Below, in pieces: positions 1 through 7,967 of a stretch of 64,000 nucleotides of DNA. The position numbers and the translations under genes were made by a program. The stretch covers positions 4,870,501 through 4,934,500 of the forward strand of contig NZ_OY764327.1 of the NCBI RefSeq assembly GCF_963668385.1, in the 5' to 3' direction. Numbering within the stretch: position 1 is the stretch's first letter; every line of letters begins with the position of its first letter. This DNA is from an uncultured Carboxylicivirga sp. Lineage in GTDB: Bacteria; Bacteroidota; Bacteroidia; Bacteroidales; Marinilabiliaceae. The notes beneath the pieces are model-generated. The model did not search any database. It was not told where the DNA came from and was given only the letters and a program-made list of their open reading frames with translations.

Positions 1-1200
1 ACTTAAATAACCACTTTTACGATCAGTGTCGCGCACCAGAATAATGTATTCCTTATCCACCATATTCTGATTATACTTACCCGATACTTCAGCTAAATCT
101 TCGGTCAATAAGGCCAGACGTTCTTTCTTTATTTTCTGATCCACATCATCGGGCCAGCTATACGATGCAGCACCAGGACGTTTCGAATACATAGCGATGT
201 AGGCCATATTATATTCAAACTCTCGCATGGCTTTACGTGTATTCTGAAACTGCTCTTCCGTCTCCCCTGAGAATCCAACAATAATATCAGTAAACAAAGT
301 AGCCTGTGGAATCAATTCACGAATAGCTTCAATCGATTCACGATATTTCTTTACTGAATGCTTACGGTTCATTTTAATCAGCACTTTGTCATCACCCGAT
401 TGAATGGGAAGATGAATCTGCTTACCCAAACATTTGTATTTGGCAATCACCTCTACAACTTCTCTGCCCATATCGCGTGGATGCGGTGAAGTAAAATACA
501 CCCAAAAACGATGTTGCGTTGATTCACCTATCTTACCGATCTCGTCAAGTAGCTGAGCAAAATTGATTTCCGCTCCTTTCTTATCCAACCCGTACGAGTT
601 TACATTCTGTCCTAATAAAGTAATTGATTTATATCCTTTCTCAACCAGATTTCTCACCTCATTTATTATTTCCACCGATGGACGACTCACTTCACGTCCA
701 CGTGTATAAGGTACTGCACAGAACGAACAAAATTTATCACATCCATTTTGGATTGGGATAAAAGCTTCAAAAGAACTATTGTATTTAGGCTTTACCTTCC
801 AGAAGAAGTTAATTTCTTCCTTCGGATTCAAATTATCTTTTTCTAATCCGGCAGGAGTTGTTACACCATATTGCGATAACATTTGCGGAAACTTAGGTAG
901 CTCGCGCATGGCAAACACAATATCAAAAAGCTTTAGAAACTTCTTCTCATCCGCCGGAAGAATACATCCGCTAATAAAAGTAATCAGGTTCTGCGATTGT
1001 TTGCGCTTATTCCAAAGTGCAATTTTTGAATACACCTTATCAATGGCTTTCTGACGAACCGAACAAGCCAATATTCCAATTATATTCGCCTCCTCTTCAT
1101 TTTCCACCCATTGATACCCCATGCCTTCCAGCACATTCCGCACTCTCTCACTGTCAGACATATTCATCTGACACCCCAATGTTACTAAATGGTATTTCAT
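1..1200 (-). CDS. miaB: tRNA methylthiotransferase MiaB-like, 3' end outside window
   Basis: Radical-SAM enzyme that would add a methylthio group to N6-isopentenyladenosine at position 37 of tRNAs. I translated the strand by hand from the ATG at 1200. The N-terminal UPF0004 domain has cysteines C10 (LGCQMN), C46 (ACSVRQ) and C79 (SGCIL) for the auxiliary cluster. The radical-SAM motif CDKFCSFC gives C154, C158 and C161, followed by VPYTRGREVSRP. About 400 residues are present; the C-terminal part, with the TRAM domain, is cut by the window edge. It lies 39 bp downstream of the flavoprotein gene on the same strand, so the two are probably cotranscribed. The wording KPKYNSSFEAFIPIQNGC and the short N-terminal domain remind me more of MiaB from candidate-phyla bacteria than of the usual Bacteroidota MiaB, but I could not test this. 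Confidence 0.85.
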   Translation of the reverse strand, partial: MKYHLVTLGCQMNMSDSERVRNVLEGMGYQWVENEEEANIIGILACSVRQKAIDKVYSKIALWNKRKQSQNLITFISGCILPADEKKFLKLFDIVFAMRELPKFPQMLSQYGVTTPAGLEKDNLNPKEEINFFWKVKPKYNSSFEAFIPIQNGCDKFCSFCAVPYTRGREVSRPSVEIINEVRNLVEKGYKSITLLGQNVNSYGLDKKGAEINFAQLLDEIGKIGESTQHRFWVYFTSPHPRDMGREVVEVIAKYKCLGKQIHLPIQSGDDKVLIKMNRKHSVKKYRESIEAIRELIPQATLFTDIIVGFSGETEEQFQNTRKAMREFEYNMAYIAMYSKRPGAASYSWPDDVDQKIKKERLALLTEDLAEVSGKYNQNMVDKEYIILVRDTDRKSGYLS

Positions 1201-1239
1201 TCTTTTAGCTTCTAGCTGTTAGCTACTGGCTTTAATTTC

Positions 1240-1920
1240 TTAAAAATATACTTCTGCATGGATGTTATCTGTACTTACACCCTGATCCTCCAAAATATCA
1301 TACACATCATGTATCATATTGCAATTACCACACAAGAAATACTGAACATCCTTTCCGAATTTGTTCTCTTTCAGGTAATCTGTCACTCTTCCGTAATAAT
1401 TACCGGTTCCTTCGCGCGATGTACATTTCACATAACGCTTTTTGTCATATTTCTCCGATTCATAACCTTCAGAACCATATTTTACACCATGCAATAAGGT
1501 ATAATCAATACCCGGCTTTGATTGCACAAAACTATGAAATGGTGATATACCAGTTCCACTAGCGATAAATACATACTTCTGATTCTTTGGTAAATCTTTA
1601 TTGATGGTGAAATAACCAACAGGCTCTTCAACCACAACAAAACCACCTTTCTGAAGTTTTTTCAAACTTGGAGAAACTAAACCATTCTCCACTTCCTTCA
1701 CCAAAATCTCGATAAAATCATCCTCTTCGGCACTGTATATCGAATACTCACGGGTATGAATACCGTTTGGCGGACCTACACAAATATGCTGTCCTGCTTC
1801 GAACTCCATTCCTTTACGTTCAAATCGCATTACAAAAGTTGAATCGGTTAAACTTCTCACCTCTAATATCTCGTGTAAATCTGTTTTAATCTTATTAGCA
1901 ACGGGTACTTTCTGACTCAT
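1240..1920 (-). CDS. Ferredoxin-NADP reductase-like flavoprotein
   Basis: Single-chain FAD/NAD(P)H oxidoreductase of the ferredoxin-NADP+ reductase superfamily, 226 aa, cytosolic with no signal peptide. The N-terminal beta-barrel carries the FAD motif REYSIYSA (about residues 57-64). The nucleotide-binding half starts at IASGTGISPF (about 118-127), followed by HGVKYGSEG and the LCGNCNMIHD motif near the C-terminus. The final residues HAEVYF resemble the aromatic C-terminal end that stacks on FAD in this family. The electron partner cannot be told from sequence; ferredoxin or flavodoxin is the usual choice. It is the first gene before miaB on this strand. Since MiaB needs low-potential electrons, a supply role is possible but only inferred from adjacency. 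Confidence 0.8.
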   Translation of the reverse strand: MSQKVPVANKIKTDLHEILEVRSLTDSTFVMRFERKGMEFEAGQHICVGPPNGIHTREYSIYSAEEDDFIEILVKEVENGLVSPSLKKLQKGGFVVVEEPVGYFTINKDLPKNQKYVFIASGTGISPFHSFVQSKPGIDYTLLHGVKYGSEGYESEKYDKKRYVKCTSREGTGNYYGRVTDYLKENKFGKDVQYFLCGNCNMIHDVYDILEDQGVSTDNIHAEVYF

Positions 1921-1955
1921 ATTCTTAAATATTTTTCTTCCTATTAATAACAGGT

Positions 1956-1963
1956 CAAAGCTA
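1956..1963 (-). promoter_or_regulatory. Possible -7 promoter box for the flavoprotein-miaB unit
   Basis: Read on the minus strand this is TAGCTTTG, an exact match to the Bacteroidota -7 consensus TAnnTTTG, 36 bp before the start codon at 1920. No well-spaced -33 TTTG is seen, so support is moderate. Confidence 0.4.
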
Positions 1964-2138
1964 TAAACAGGCTAGATTCAATTTGGTTTAATCAAATAAA
2001 TTGCAAATTTGGTACTTTTTTACCGAATATAAATCATATCATGTCTCCATTTTAAGATATTTTAATCTTTAATTATCGTTTATACAACCAATTAATCCCC
2101 TAAATACTATTCTGATTTAATTTTTTATAACATTTTTT

Positions 2139-2146
2139 TACTTTTG
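2139..2146 (+). promoter_or_regulatory. -7 promoter box upstream of DUF5684 gene
   Basis: TACTTTTG matches TAnnTTTG exactly. Transcription would begin near 2153, giving a leader of about 80 nt before the ATG at 2236. The -33 element is weak. Confidence 0.5.
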
Positions 2147-2235
2147 CCGTAACAATCAAAATTGGAGCCTGAACCATAAACGGGGTGTATACCGAAAAAC
2201 CTTACGAGTAGGATTTAACTTAAACCAAAATAAGA

Positions 2236-2643
2236 ATGGAAACAATGGATTATTCTGAGTCAACAGGCATGTTAGGTGCTATGGCTGGTGTTGGATTATT
2301 TATTTACTTTTTGATTATTGCATTTTTTATTATCGTTGCATGGAAAATTAATACAAAAGCAGGTAAACCTGGCTGGGCTTGCATAGTTCCAATCTATAGT
2401 ATGATTGTTACCTTAGAAATTATTGGAAAGCCTTATTGGTGGATCATTATGTACTTTATTCCTTTTGCTAATATTATTTTTGGAATCTGGACACTAAATT
2501 TACTAGCAAAAAGTTTTGGTAAGAGTGAAGGTTTTACCTTAGGACTTATCTTTTTAGGATTTATTTTCTTCCCAATATTAGCATTTGGTAGTGCTGAATA
2601 TCAAGGCCCTGCAGGAGCACCTACAGCCCCAACATTAGCATAG
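2236..2643 (+). CDS. Small integral membrane protein, DUF5684-like
   Basis: A 135-residue membrane protein with three to four hydrophobic segments: about residues 14-37, a middle pair around 50-85 containing GKPGWACIVPIY and KPYWWIIMYFIP, and 100-118. The pattern K(A)GKPGWA-IPIYN-W and a C-terminal segment that starts after FGKSEGFTLGL fit the DUF5684 family, sometimes named signal peptidase I-like although it has no catalytic Ser/Lys dyad. Function is unknown. The tail is alanine/proline-rich (GPAGAPTAPT). It is a monocistronic unit, with its own promoter candidate and a strong terminator 20 bp after the stop. Confidence 0.75.
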   Translation: METMDYSESTGMLGAMAGVGLFIYFLIIAFFIIVAWKINTKAGKPGWACIVPIYSMIVTLEIIGKPYWWIIMYFIPFANIIFGIWTLNLLAKSFGKSEGFTLGLIFLGFIFFPILAFGSAEYQGPAGAPTAPTLA

Positions 2644-2662
2644 TATTCACAAAATATAACAG

Positions 2663-2693
2663 ATACCGTGTTCATTTGAGCACGGTATTTTTT
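2663..2693 (+). terminator. Intrinsic terminator after DUF5684 gene
   Basis: Perfect 8-bp stem ATACCGTG / CACGGTAT (2663-2670, 2681-2688) with a 10-nt loop, running into a T tract. Confidence 0.8.
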
Positions 2694-2862
2694 ATTCAAC
2701 TCATTTATGAGTATTTATAAAATGCACAGAACAATTAATAGGCTTTAATACTTTACAAGAAAAATGTAAATCATTACCAATTTCAACAATACTTATCCTA
2801 ATAATGAATACATTTTATTATTTTCACCCAAAATCATACTTGTAAACTTTATCCACATATAT

Positions 2863-3741
2863 ATGAATATTATACTAGGAGGGTTATTCTATTTCTTTAT
2901 AGTATTAATTGGAATCCTTCCCTTCTTTATACTTTATGGCTTATCTGATTTTGCAAGAATCGTAATTGGAAATTGGATTAAATACAGACGTAATGTTATC
3001 GTAGAAAACCTAACAAGAGTTTTTCCTGATAAAAAAGAGGCTGAAATAAATAAACTAGTTAAACTGGTTTATAAAAATTTAGCAGATAATTTGGCTGAAA
3101 GTCTTAAAACTTTCACTTTACGTAAATCAACAATTGCCAAGCGACATAAAATCCTGAATCCTGAATTACTTGAAAAATATCTGAATAATGGACAAAGTGT
3201 AATTGGGGTTACAGCTCACTACAACAATTGGGAATGGGGAAGCGTATCGGCGGGAATACAAACACCTTATCATTATATCGCCTTTTATAAACCTATCAAT
3301 AATCGGATCATTGATAAGGCTATCTTAAAAAGTAGATCCAGATGTGGGACACAGTTAGTATCCATATATGAAACATCGAAGTGCTTTGAAGAGAATAAAA
3401 ACAATCCAAGTATATATTTGATGGCAGCCGATCAAGGACCATCAGCAAAGCAGATTAAACATTCGTATTGGATTGATTTTCTAGGGCAAAAAACTGCTTT
3501 CTTACACGGAATTGAAAAACACGCAAAAGCCAATAATTACCCTGTTGTATATATAGATATTCAACGGGTAAAACGTGGGTATTATACTGTTGAGCTTTCT
3601 GAATTATGTGATGATCCAAGTAAATTAGATGATGGTGAATTGACAAAACGCTATGCAAAGAAAGTGGAAGAAATAATCATTGCACAACCCGAAAACTGGC
3701 TTTGGTCGCATAAAAGATGGAAACGATCTCCAAAACAATAA
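2863..3741 (+). CDS. Lysophospholipid/lipid A acyltransferase (LpxL/HtrB family)
   Basis: Inner-membrane acyltransferase expected to transfer a secondary acyl chain onto a lipid A precursor, 292 aa. One hydrophobic N-terminal anchor spans residues 4-28. The family motif HX4(D/E) is visible as HYNNWEWG around residues 118-125, followed by the basic segment around AILKSRSRCGTQLV. ADQGPS and the C-terminal WLWSHKRWKR motif, typical of Bacteroidota LpxL-like enzymes, are present. Length is normal for the family. It stands alone between two terminators. Exact acyl donor and position are not deducible. Confidence 0.85.
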   Translation: MNIILGGLFYFFIVLIGILPFFILYGLSDFARIVIGNWIKYRRNVIVENLTRVFPDKKEAEINKLVKLVYKNLADNLAESLKTFTLRKSTIAKRHKILNPELLEKYLNNGQSVIGVTAHYNNWEWGSVSAGIQTPYHYIAFYKPINNRIIDKAILKSRSRCGTQLVSIYETSKCFEENKNNPSIYLMAADQGPSAKQIKHSYWIDFLGQKTAFLHGIEKHAKANNYPVVYIDIQRVKRGYYTVELSELCDDPSKLDDGELTKRYAKKVEEIIIAQPENWLWSHKRWKRSPKQ

Positions 3742-3760
3742 TTGACAAAACATTATACTA

Positions 3761-3791
3761 AAAACGGCAACCTGATTCAAGTTGCCGTTTT
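3761..3791. terminator. Bidirectional terminator between acyltransferase and purL
   Basis: Stem AAAACGGCAAC / GTTGCCGTTTT (3761-3771, 3781-3791), perfect over 11 bp with a 9-nt loop. The A- and T-rich arms let it serve both convergent genes. Confidence 0.85.
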
Positions 3792-3810
3792 TAGTATTAT
3801 CTAATTTGAA

Positions 3811-6800
3811 TTACTTCTTTTCTTCAACCCATTTGCGAGCATTTACAAAAGCTTCTATCCAAGGCGAAACCTCATCATTACGATCGGTTGGGTAATGCGC
3901 CCATTGCCATGGGAAGATCGCTCTTTCTAAATGAGGCATCATAGCTAAATGACGACCATCTTTAGAACAGATAGCTGCAGTTGCGAAATCACTTCCATTA
4001 GGATTAGCAGGATAAGCATTATACGAATATTTACCTGCAATGTGATATTGATCCTCAGCATAAGGCATATTAAATTTTCCTTCACCGTGTGCAATCCAAA
4101 CACCTAGACGGCTTCCTGCCAATGTATTTAACATTACTGAGTTATTATCAGCAATATCCATGTTTACAAAGTTCGATTCGAATTTATGCGACTCGTTGTG
4201 TAACATAGTTGGTTTCTCAGCGTGATCGGGATAAACCAGACCTAACTCTACCATTAACTGACAACCATTACAAACACCTAAACTCAAAGTATCTTCACGA
4301 GCATAGAAGGCATCCAATGCAGCTTTTGCTTTTTCGTTATAAAGGAAAGCACCGGCCCATCCTTTAGCAGAACCCAAAACATCAGAGTTAGAGAATCCAC
4401 CCACAAAAACAATAAAGTTAATGTCTTCCAGTGTTTCTCTTCCTGTAATTAAGTCGGTCATGTGAACATCCTTCACATCAAAACCGGCTAAGTACATTGA
4501 GTAAGCCATCTCACGATCACCATTCACTCCTTTTTCACGAATAATAGCCGCTTTAACACCTGATTTTCCTTTACGTACAGCATCTAAACCTAAATCGGCC
4601 AGTTTACCACTGAATCCTTCATTAAAGTTGAATTGTAAAGGTTGATTTTTATAATTATCGAAACGCTCTTTAGCCAACTTCTCAGTACTTTGTCTTCTGT
4701 CTAACAAGTAAGAAGTTTTGTACCAGGCATCTCTCATTTCGTCAATATCGAAAGATAAAGTATCGGCTCCTTTAGTAATAGTTAAAGTACGTTCTGCAAC
4801 AGGAGAACCAATTACAGTGTAGCCTAATTCTTTTTCTTCTAACAGAGCAGTTACTTTAGCAGCATCTTTCACCTGAATCAATACACCAGGATTTTCAGCA
4901 AAAAGAATCTTCACTAAATCTTCTTCAGCGATATCTGATAAATCTGCTTTGATACCGTGAGTTGTATTGGCAAAGTTCATTTCTAACAATGCAGTTGCCA
5001 TACCACCTGCAGAAATATCGTGACCAGCTAAAATCAACTCATCTTCAATTAAAGATTGAATTGTTTCCAAACCAGTTTTAAAGTAATCAGTATCAGTTAC
5101 AGTTGGAGCTTCAGCACCCAACTTATTCACCACTTGGGCAAATGAACTACCACCCAACTTATGACTATCGAACGATAAATCGATGTAGATAATTGAAGTA
5201 TCTGTATCCTTAACCAATACCGGCTCAACAATCTTTTTCACATCGCTTACTTCAGCTGCTGCCGAAATAATTACTGTTCCCGGAGAGTAAACTACTTCAC
5301 CATCCTTATATTTTTGAGTCATCGAAAGTGAATCTTTACCTGTTGGGATATTAATTCCCAAATCGGTAGCAAAATCACTTACTGCCTCAACGGCCGTATA
5401 TAAACGAGCATCTTCACCTTCGTTTTTACAAGGCCACATCCAGTTGGCACTTAACGAAACACCTTTAATACCATGAGTAAACGGAGCCCAAACAAGGTTA
5501 GTTAACGACTCGGCAATAGACAGAACAGAACCCGCAGCAGGATCGATCATTGCAGCAGCTGGTGCGTGACCTACCGAAGTAGCCAAACCAACAGTTCCTG
5601 TATAATCGATAGTAGTTGCACCCAAGTTGTTCAATGGTATTTGAACCTCACCGGCACATTGTTGCTTAGCTACTTTACCTGTTACCGAACGGTCAACTTT
5701 GTTGGTTAACCAATCTTTACAAGCAACAGCCTCTAATTGTAATACATTTTTAAGGTATTCCTCAATTTTAGATGCATCATATACAACAGGCGCAAACGAT
5801 TCTTCAACCGTTTTGTCCGTCATAATAGTTTTAGGGGGATTACCGAACATATCAGAAAGTTGCCAGTTGATTGGCGCATTTCCTTTATCGTCTTTGAAAA
5901 CGAAGCTCATATCGCCGGTTGTTTCTCCAACCACATACATTGGAGAACGCTCGCGATCAGCAACTAATTTCAAACGCTCAATATCTTTTTCTTTTAATAC
6001 CAATCCCATTCTCTCCTGCGACTCGTTACCGGCAATTTCTTTAGCCGATAAAGTTGGGTCACCCACAGGAAGTTTATCCAAATGAATTGTACCACCGGTT
6101 TCTTCAACCAACTCTGATAAGCAATTTAAGTGACCACCTGCACCATGATCGTGAATTAACACAATTGGGTTTTCATCAGCCTCGGCCATGGCACGAATGG
6201 CATTCATGGCACGTTTTTGCATCTCAGGGTTTGAACGCTGAACGGCATTCAACTCAATGTGGTTCTCAAATTCACCGGTAGCAACCGACGAAACAGCTCC
6301 ACCGCCCATTCCGATGCGGTAGTTATCTCCACCCAGCAATACTACTTTATCGCCGGCCTCAGGTGTATCTTTTAAAGCATCTGATTTTTTAGCAAAACCA
6401 ATACCTCCTGCCATCATAATCACCTTATCGAAGGCAAATTTCTTTTGGTTCTCGAAATGCTCAAAAGTCAATACCGAACCACAAATCATTGGCTGACCAA
6501 ACTTGTTACCAAAATCGCTGGCTCCGTTTGATGCTTTAATTAAAATTTGCTCCGGTGTTTGGTACAACCATGGACGAGCTTCGGTAGCCTGCTCCCATGC
6601 TCTTCCTTCTTCAGAACGTGAATAAGAAGTCATATACACTGCAGTACCTGCTAAAGGTAAAGAGGCTTTACCTCCACCTAAACGGTCTCGAATTTCACCT
6701 CCTGAACCTGTTGCAGCACCATTAAAAGGCTCAACAGTTGTTGGGAAGTTATGTGTTTCGGCCTTTAATGAAAGAACCGTATCAATTTCTTTAGTTTGGA

Positions 6801-7497
6801 AAAAATCAGGTTTATCCTGCGTTTCAGGAGCAAATTGAATAGCCTTAGGACCTTCGATAAATGCTACATTATCTTTATATGCTGAAACCAGATAATTAGG
6901 ATTTTCGTTGGAAGTACGTTTGATTAATTTGAAAAGAGAACTTGGTTTTTCTTCTCCATCAATAATAAAAGTACCATTGAAAATTTTATGACGGCAGTGC
7001 TCTGAATTTACCTGAGAGAATCCAAAAACCTCACTATCGGTTAATTTACGTCCTAATTTTTTAGCTAAACCATCCAGGTAGTTTACTTCCTCGTCGCTCA
7101 ATGCCAATCCTTCGGCTTTGTTATAAGCAGCAACGTCTTCAATTTCAACAATTGGATCAGGTTCTTTATCAATGGTAAAGATTTCCTGTGCCAATCCTTT
7201 GTATAACACCTGCAGCATAGGGTCGAACTCCGCCTGATCTGAATCCACCTCAAAAAATTCCTCAATACGAAGAATTCCTTTGATTCCCATATTTTGCGTA
7301 ATCTCCACTGCATTGGTACTCCAAGGAGTTATCATCTCCTTACGTGGACCAACAAAAAAGCCTTCTAAAGTTTTACTTTCAGAAAGCTTTGCCCCGCTAA
7401 ATAGCCATTCGAGTTTGTTAATGTCTTCAGCCAACAAGTCGGATTGGGTGCCGACAGCCAAGATTTGCTTATTGTTTCCCTTGAAAAACAGGACCAT
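3811..7497 (-). CDS. purL: Phosphoribosylformylglycinamidine synthase (FGAM synthase)
   Basis: Fourth step of purine synthesis: FGAR + glutamine + ATP to FGAM. This is the large single-chain form (1228 aa from the chosen start) with an N-terminal domain, two PurM-like halves (e.g. GAATGSGGEIRD, KAETHNFPTTVEPF) and a C-terminal class I glutamine amidotransferase. The amidotransferase shows the nucleophile in LGVCNGCQLM and the partner His/Glu in MPHLERAIFPW. I start at the ATG at 7497 (MVLFFKGNNKQ), since the 13 residues before it look non-coding and the match to PurL begins there. A -7 box lies 37 bp upstream. Product expected in the cytosol; no neighbouring purine genes. Confidence 0.97.
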   Translation of the reverse strand: MVLFFKGNNKQILAVGTQSDLLAEDINKLEWLFSGAKLSESKTLEGFFVGPRKEMITPWSTNAVEITQNMGIKGILRIEEFFEVDSDQAEFDPMLQVLYKGLAQEIFTIDKEPDPIVEIEDVAAYNKAEGLALSDEEVNYLDGLAKKLGRKLTDSEVFGFSQVNSEHCRHKIFNGTFIIDGEEKPSSLFKLIKRTSNENPNYLVSAYKDNVAFIEGPKAIQFAPETQDKPDFFQTKEIDTVLSLKAETHNFPTTVEPFNGAATGSGGEIRDRLGGGKASLPLAGTAVYMTSYSRSEEGRAWEQATEARPWLYQTPEQILIKASNGASDFGNKFGQPMICGSVLTFEHFENQKKFAFDKVIMMAGGIGFAKKSDALKDTPEAGDKVVLLGGDNYRIGMGGGAVSSVATGEFENHIELNAVQRSNPEMQKRAMNAIRAMAEADENPIVLIHDHGAGGHLNCLSELVEETGGTIHLDKLPVGDPTLSAKEIAGNESQERMGLVLKEKDIERLKLVADRERSPMYVVGETTGDMSFVFKDDKGNAPINWQLSDMFGNPPKTIMTDKTVEESFAPVVYDASKIEEYLKNVLQLEAVACKDWLTNKVDRSVTGKVAKQQCAGEVQIPLNNLGATTIDYTGTVGLATSVGHAPAAAMIDPAAGSVLSIAESLTNLVWAPFTHGIKGVSLSANWMWPCKNEGEDARLYTAVEAVSDFATDLGINIPTGKDSLSMTQKYKDGEVVYSPGTVIISAAAEVSDVKKIVEPVLVKDTDTSIIYIDLSFDSHKLGGSSFAQVVNKLGAEAPTVTDTDYFKTGLETIQSLIEDELILAGHDISAGGMATALLEMNFANTTHGIKADLSDIAEEDLVKILFAENPGVLIQVKDAAKVTALLEEKELGYTVIGSPVAERTLTITKGADTLSFDIDEMRDAWYKTSYLLDRRQSTEKLAKERFDNYKNQPLQFNFNEGFSGKLADLGLDAVRKGKSGVKAAIIREKGVNGDREMAYSMYLAGFDVKDVHMTDLITGRETLEDINFIVFVGGFSNSDVLGSAKGWAGAFLYNEKAKAALDAFYAREDTLSLGVCNGCQLMVELGLVYPDHAEKPTMLHNESHKFESNFVNMDIADNNSVMLNTLAGSRLGVWIAHGEGKFNMPYAEDQYHIAGKYSYNAYPANPNGSDFATAAICSKDGRHLAMMPHLERAIFPWQWAHYPTDRNDEVSPWIEAFVNARKWVEEKK

Positions 7498-7533
7498 GAA
7501 TGAAATTTTAGAATTGAATATTTGTTTGTGCTG

Positions 7534-7541
7534 CAAATTTA
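7534..7541 (-). promoter_or_regulatory. -7 promoter box for purL
   Basis: Minus-strand reading TAAATTTG matches TAnnTTTG. It falls 37 bp before the purL start chosen here and supports 7497 over the longer reading frame. Confidence 0.5.
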
Positions 7542-7645
7542 AGATAAAAACAGAAAAGCATCACACACAAAATCATTAAAGCTGATAAAAAATAATGATT
7601 CAACAGAAGAGCATCCATTATTTCTTAGGTCACTGTTAAAAAAAG

Positions 7646-7897
7646 TATGTACATAAGATAAGTACACAAGTTTTTATGGCTATATCGCATGTATTTAATA
7701 CGATCCCCTATGTACTTGGGTTGATCACCTTTGTACTTATCGAAAAAAACCGAGGGATAATAGTTGTCCCCAAGGGACTTGTCATCATCCCCAAGGTACC
7801 AGCCATAAGTACACAAAGGATCATCGTTCTAACCTGTGTACTTAGTCCTTTCCCCTTTGTACTCATAATAATCCCCGTTTTTATAATCACTAAATAC
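7646..7897. repeat. Degenerate 21-bp tandem repeat array (array A)
   Basis: When written in rows of 21 from 7646, twelve rows line up without any insertion or deletion. Recurring features are TTTGTACTTA at the row start and ATCATCCCC at the row end. The block CCCC falls at 7705, 7768, 7789, 7852 and 7873, all multiples of 21 apart. Individual rows differ strongly (for example CGAGGGATAATAGTTGTCCC versus TTTGTACTCATAATAATCCC). The array fills most of the gap between purL and the TPR gene. Short ORFs crossing it are by-products of a 7-codon period and lack plausible starts. Period and phase resemble array B at 36677-37012. Confidence 0.75.
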
Positions 7898-7901
7898 AAA
7901 A

Positions 7902-7933
7902 AAATGAGGTTGTCGAAACCAACAACCTCATTT
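7902..7933 (-). terminator. Intrinsic terminator after TPR gene
   Basis: Stem AAATGAGGTTGT / ACAACCTCATTT (7902-7913, 7922-7933), 12 bp, followed on the minus strand by a run of eight T. It ends the TPR gene transcript. Confidence 0.85.
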
Positions 7934-7967
7934 CAAAATTAACATAAACCATTTTGAAGCAATATCT

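Larger units (their letters stand above)
1921..2235. other. Intergenic region between divergent genes
   Basis: About 315 bp separating the divergent flavoprotein and DUF5684 genes. It holds a candidate promoter for each direction. The stretch 2155-2225, which would be the transcribed leader of the DUF5684 gene, is more GC-rich than its surroundings, but I could not fold it into any riboswitch class I know. No ORF or repeat was seen. Confidence 0.5.

Noticed and set aside
2155-2225. Riboswitch in the leader of the DUF5684 gene
   Set aside because: The GC-richer stretch did not match the conserved cores of cobalamin, TPP, SAM, FMN, glycine, preQ1 or THF classes as I know them, and I could not build a convincing fold.
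7625-7942. Overlapping short ORFs on both strands across 7625-7942, with heptad-like repeats
   Set aside because: They follow from a 21-bp DNA period, which keeps several frames open at once. They overlap each other on both strands and have no supported start; treated as a repeat array.
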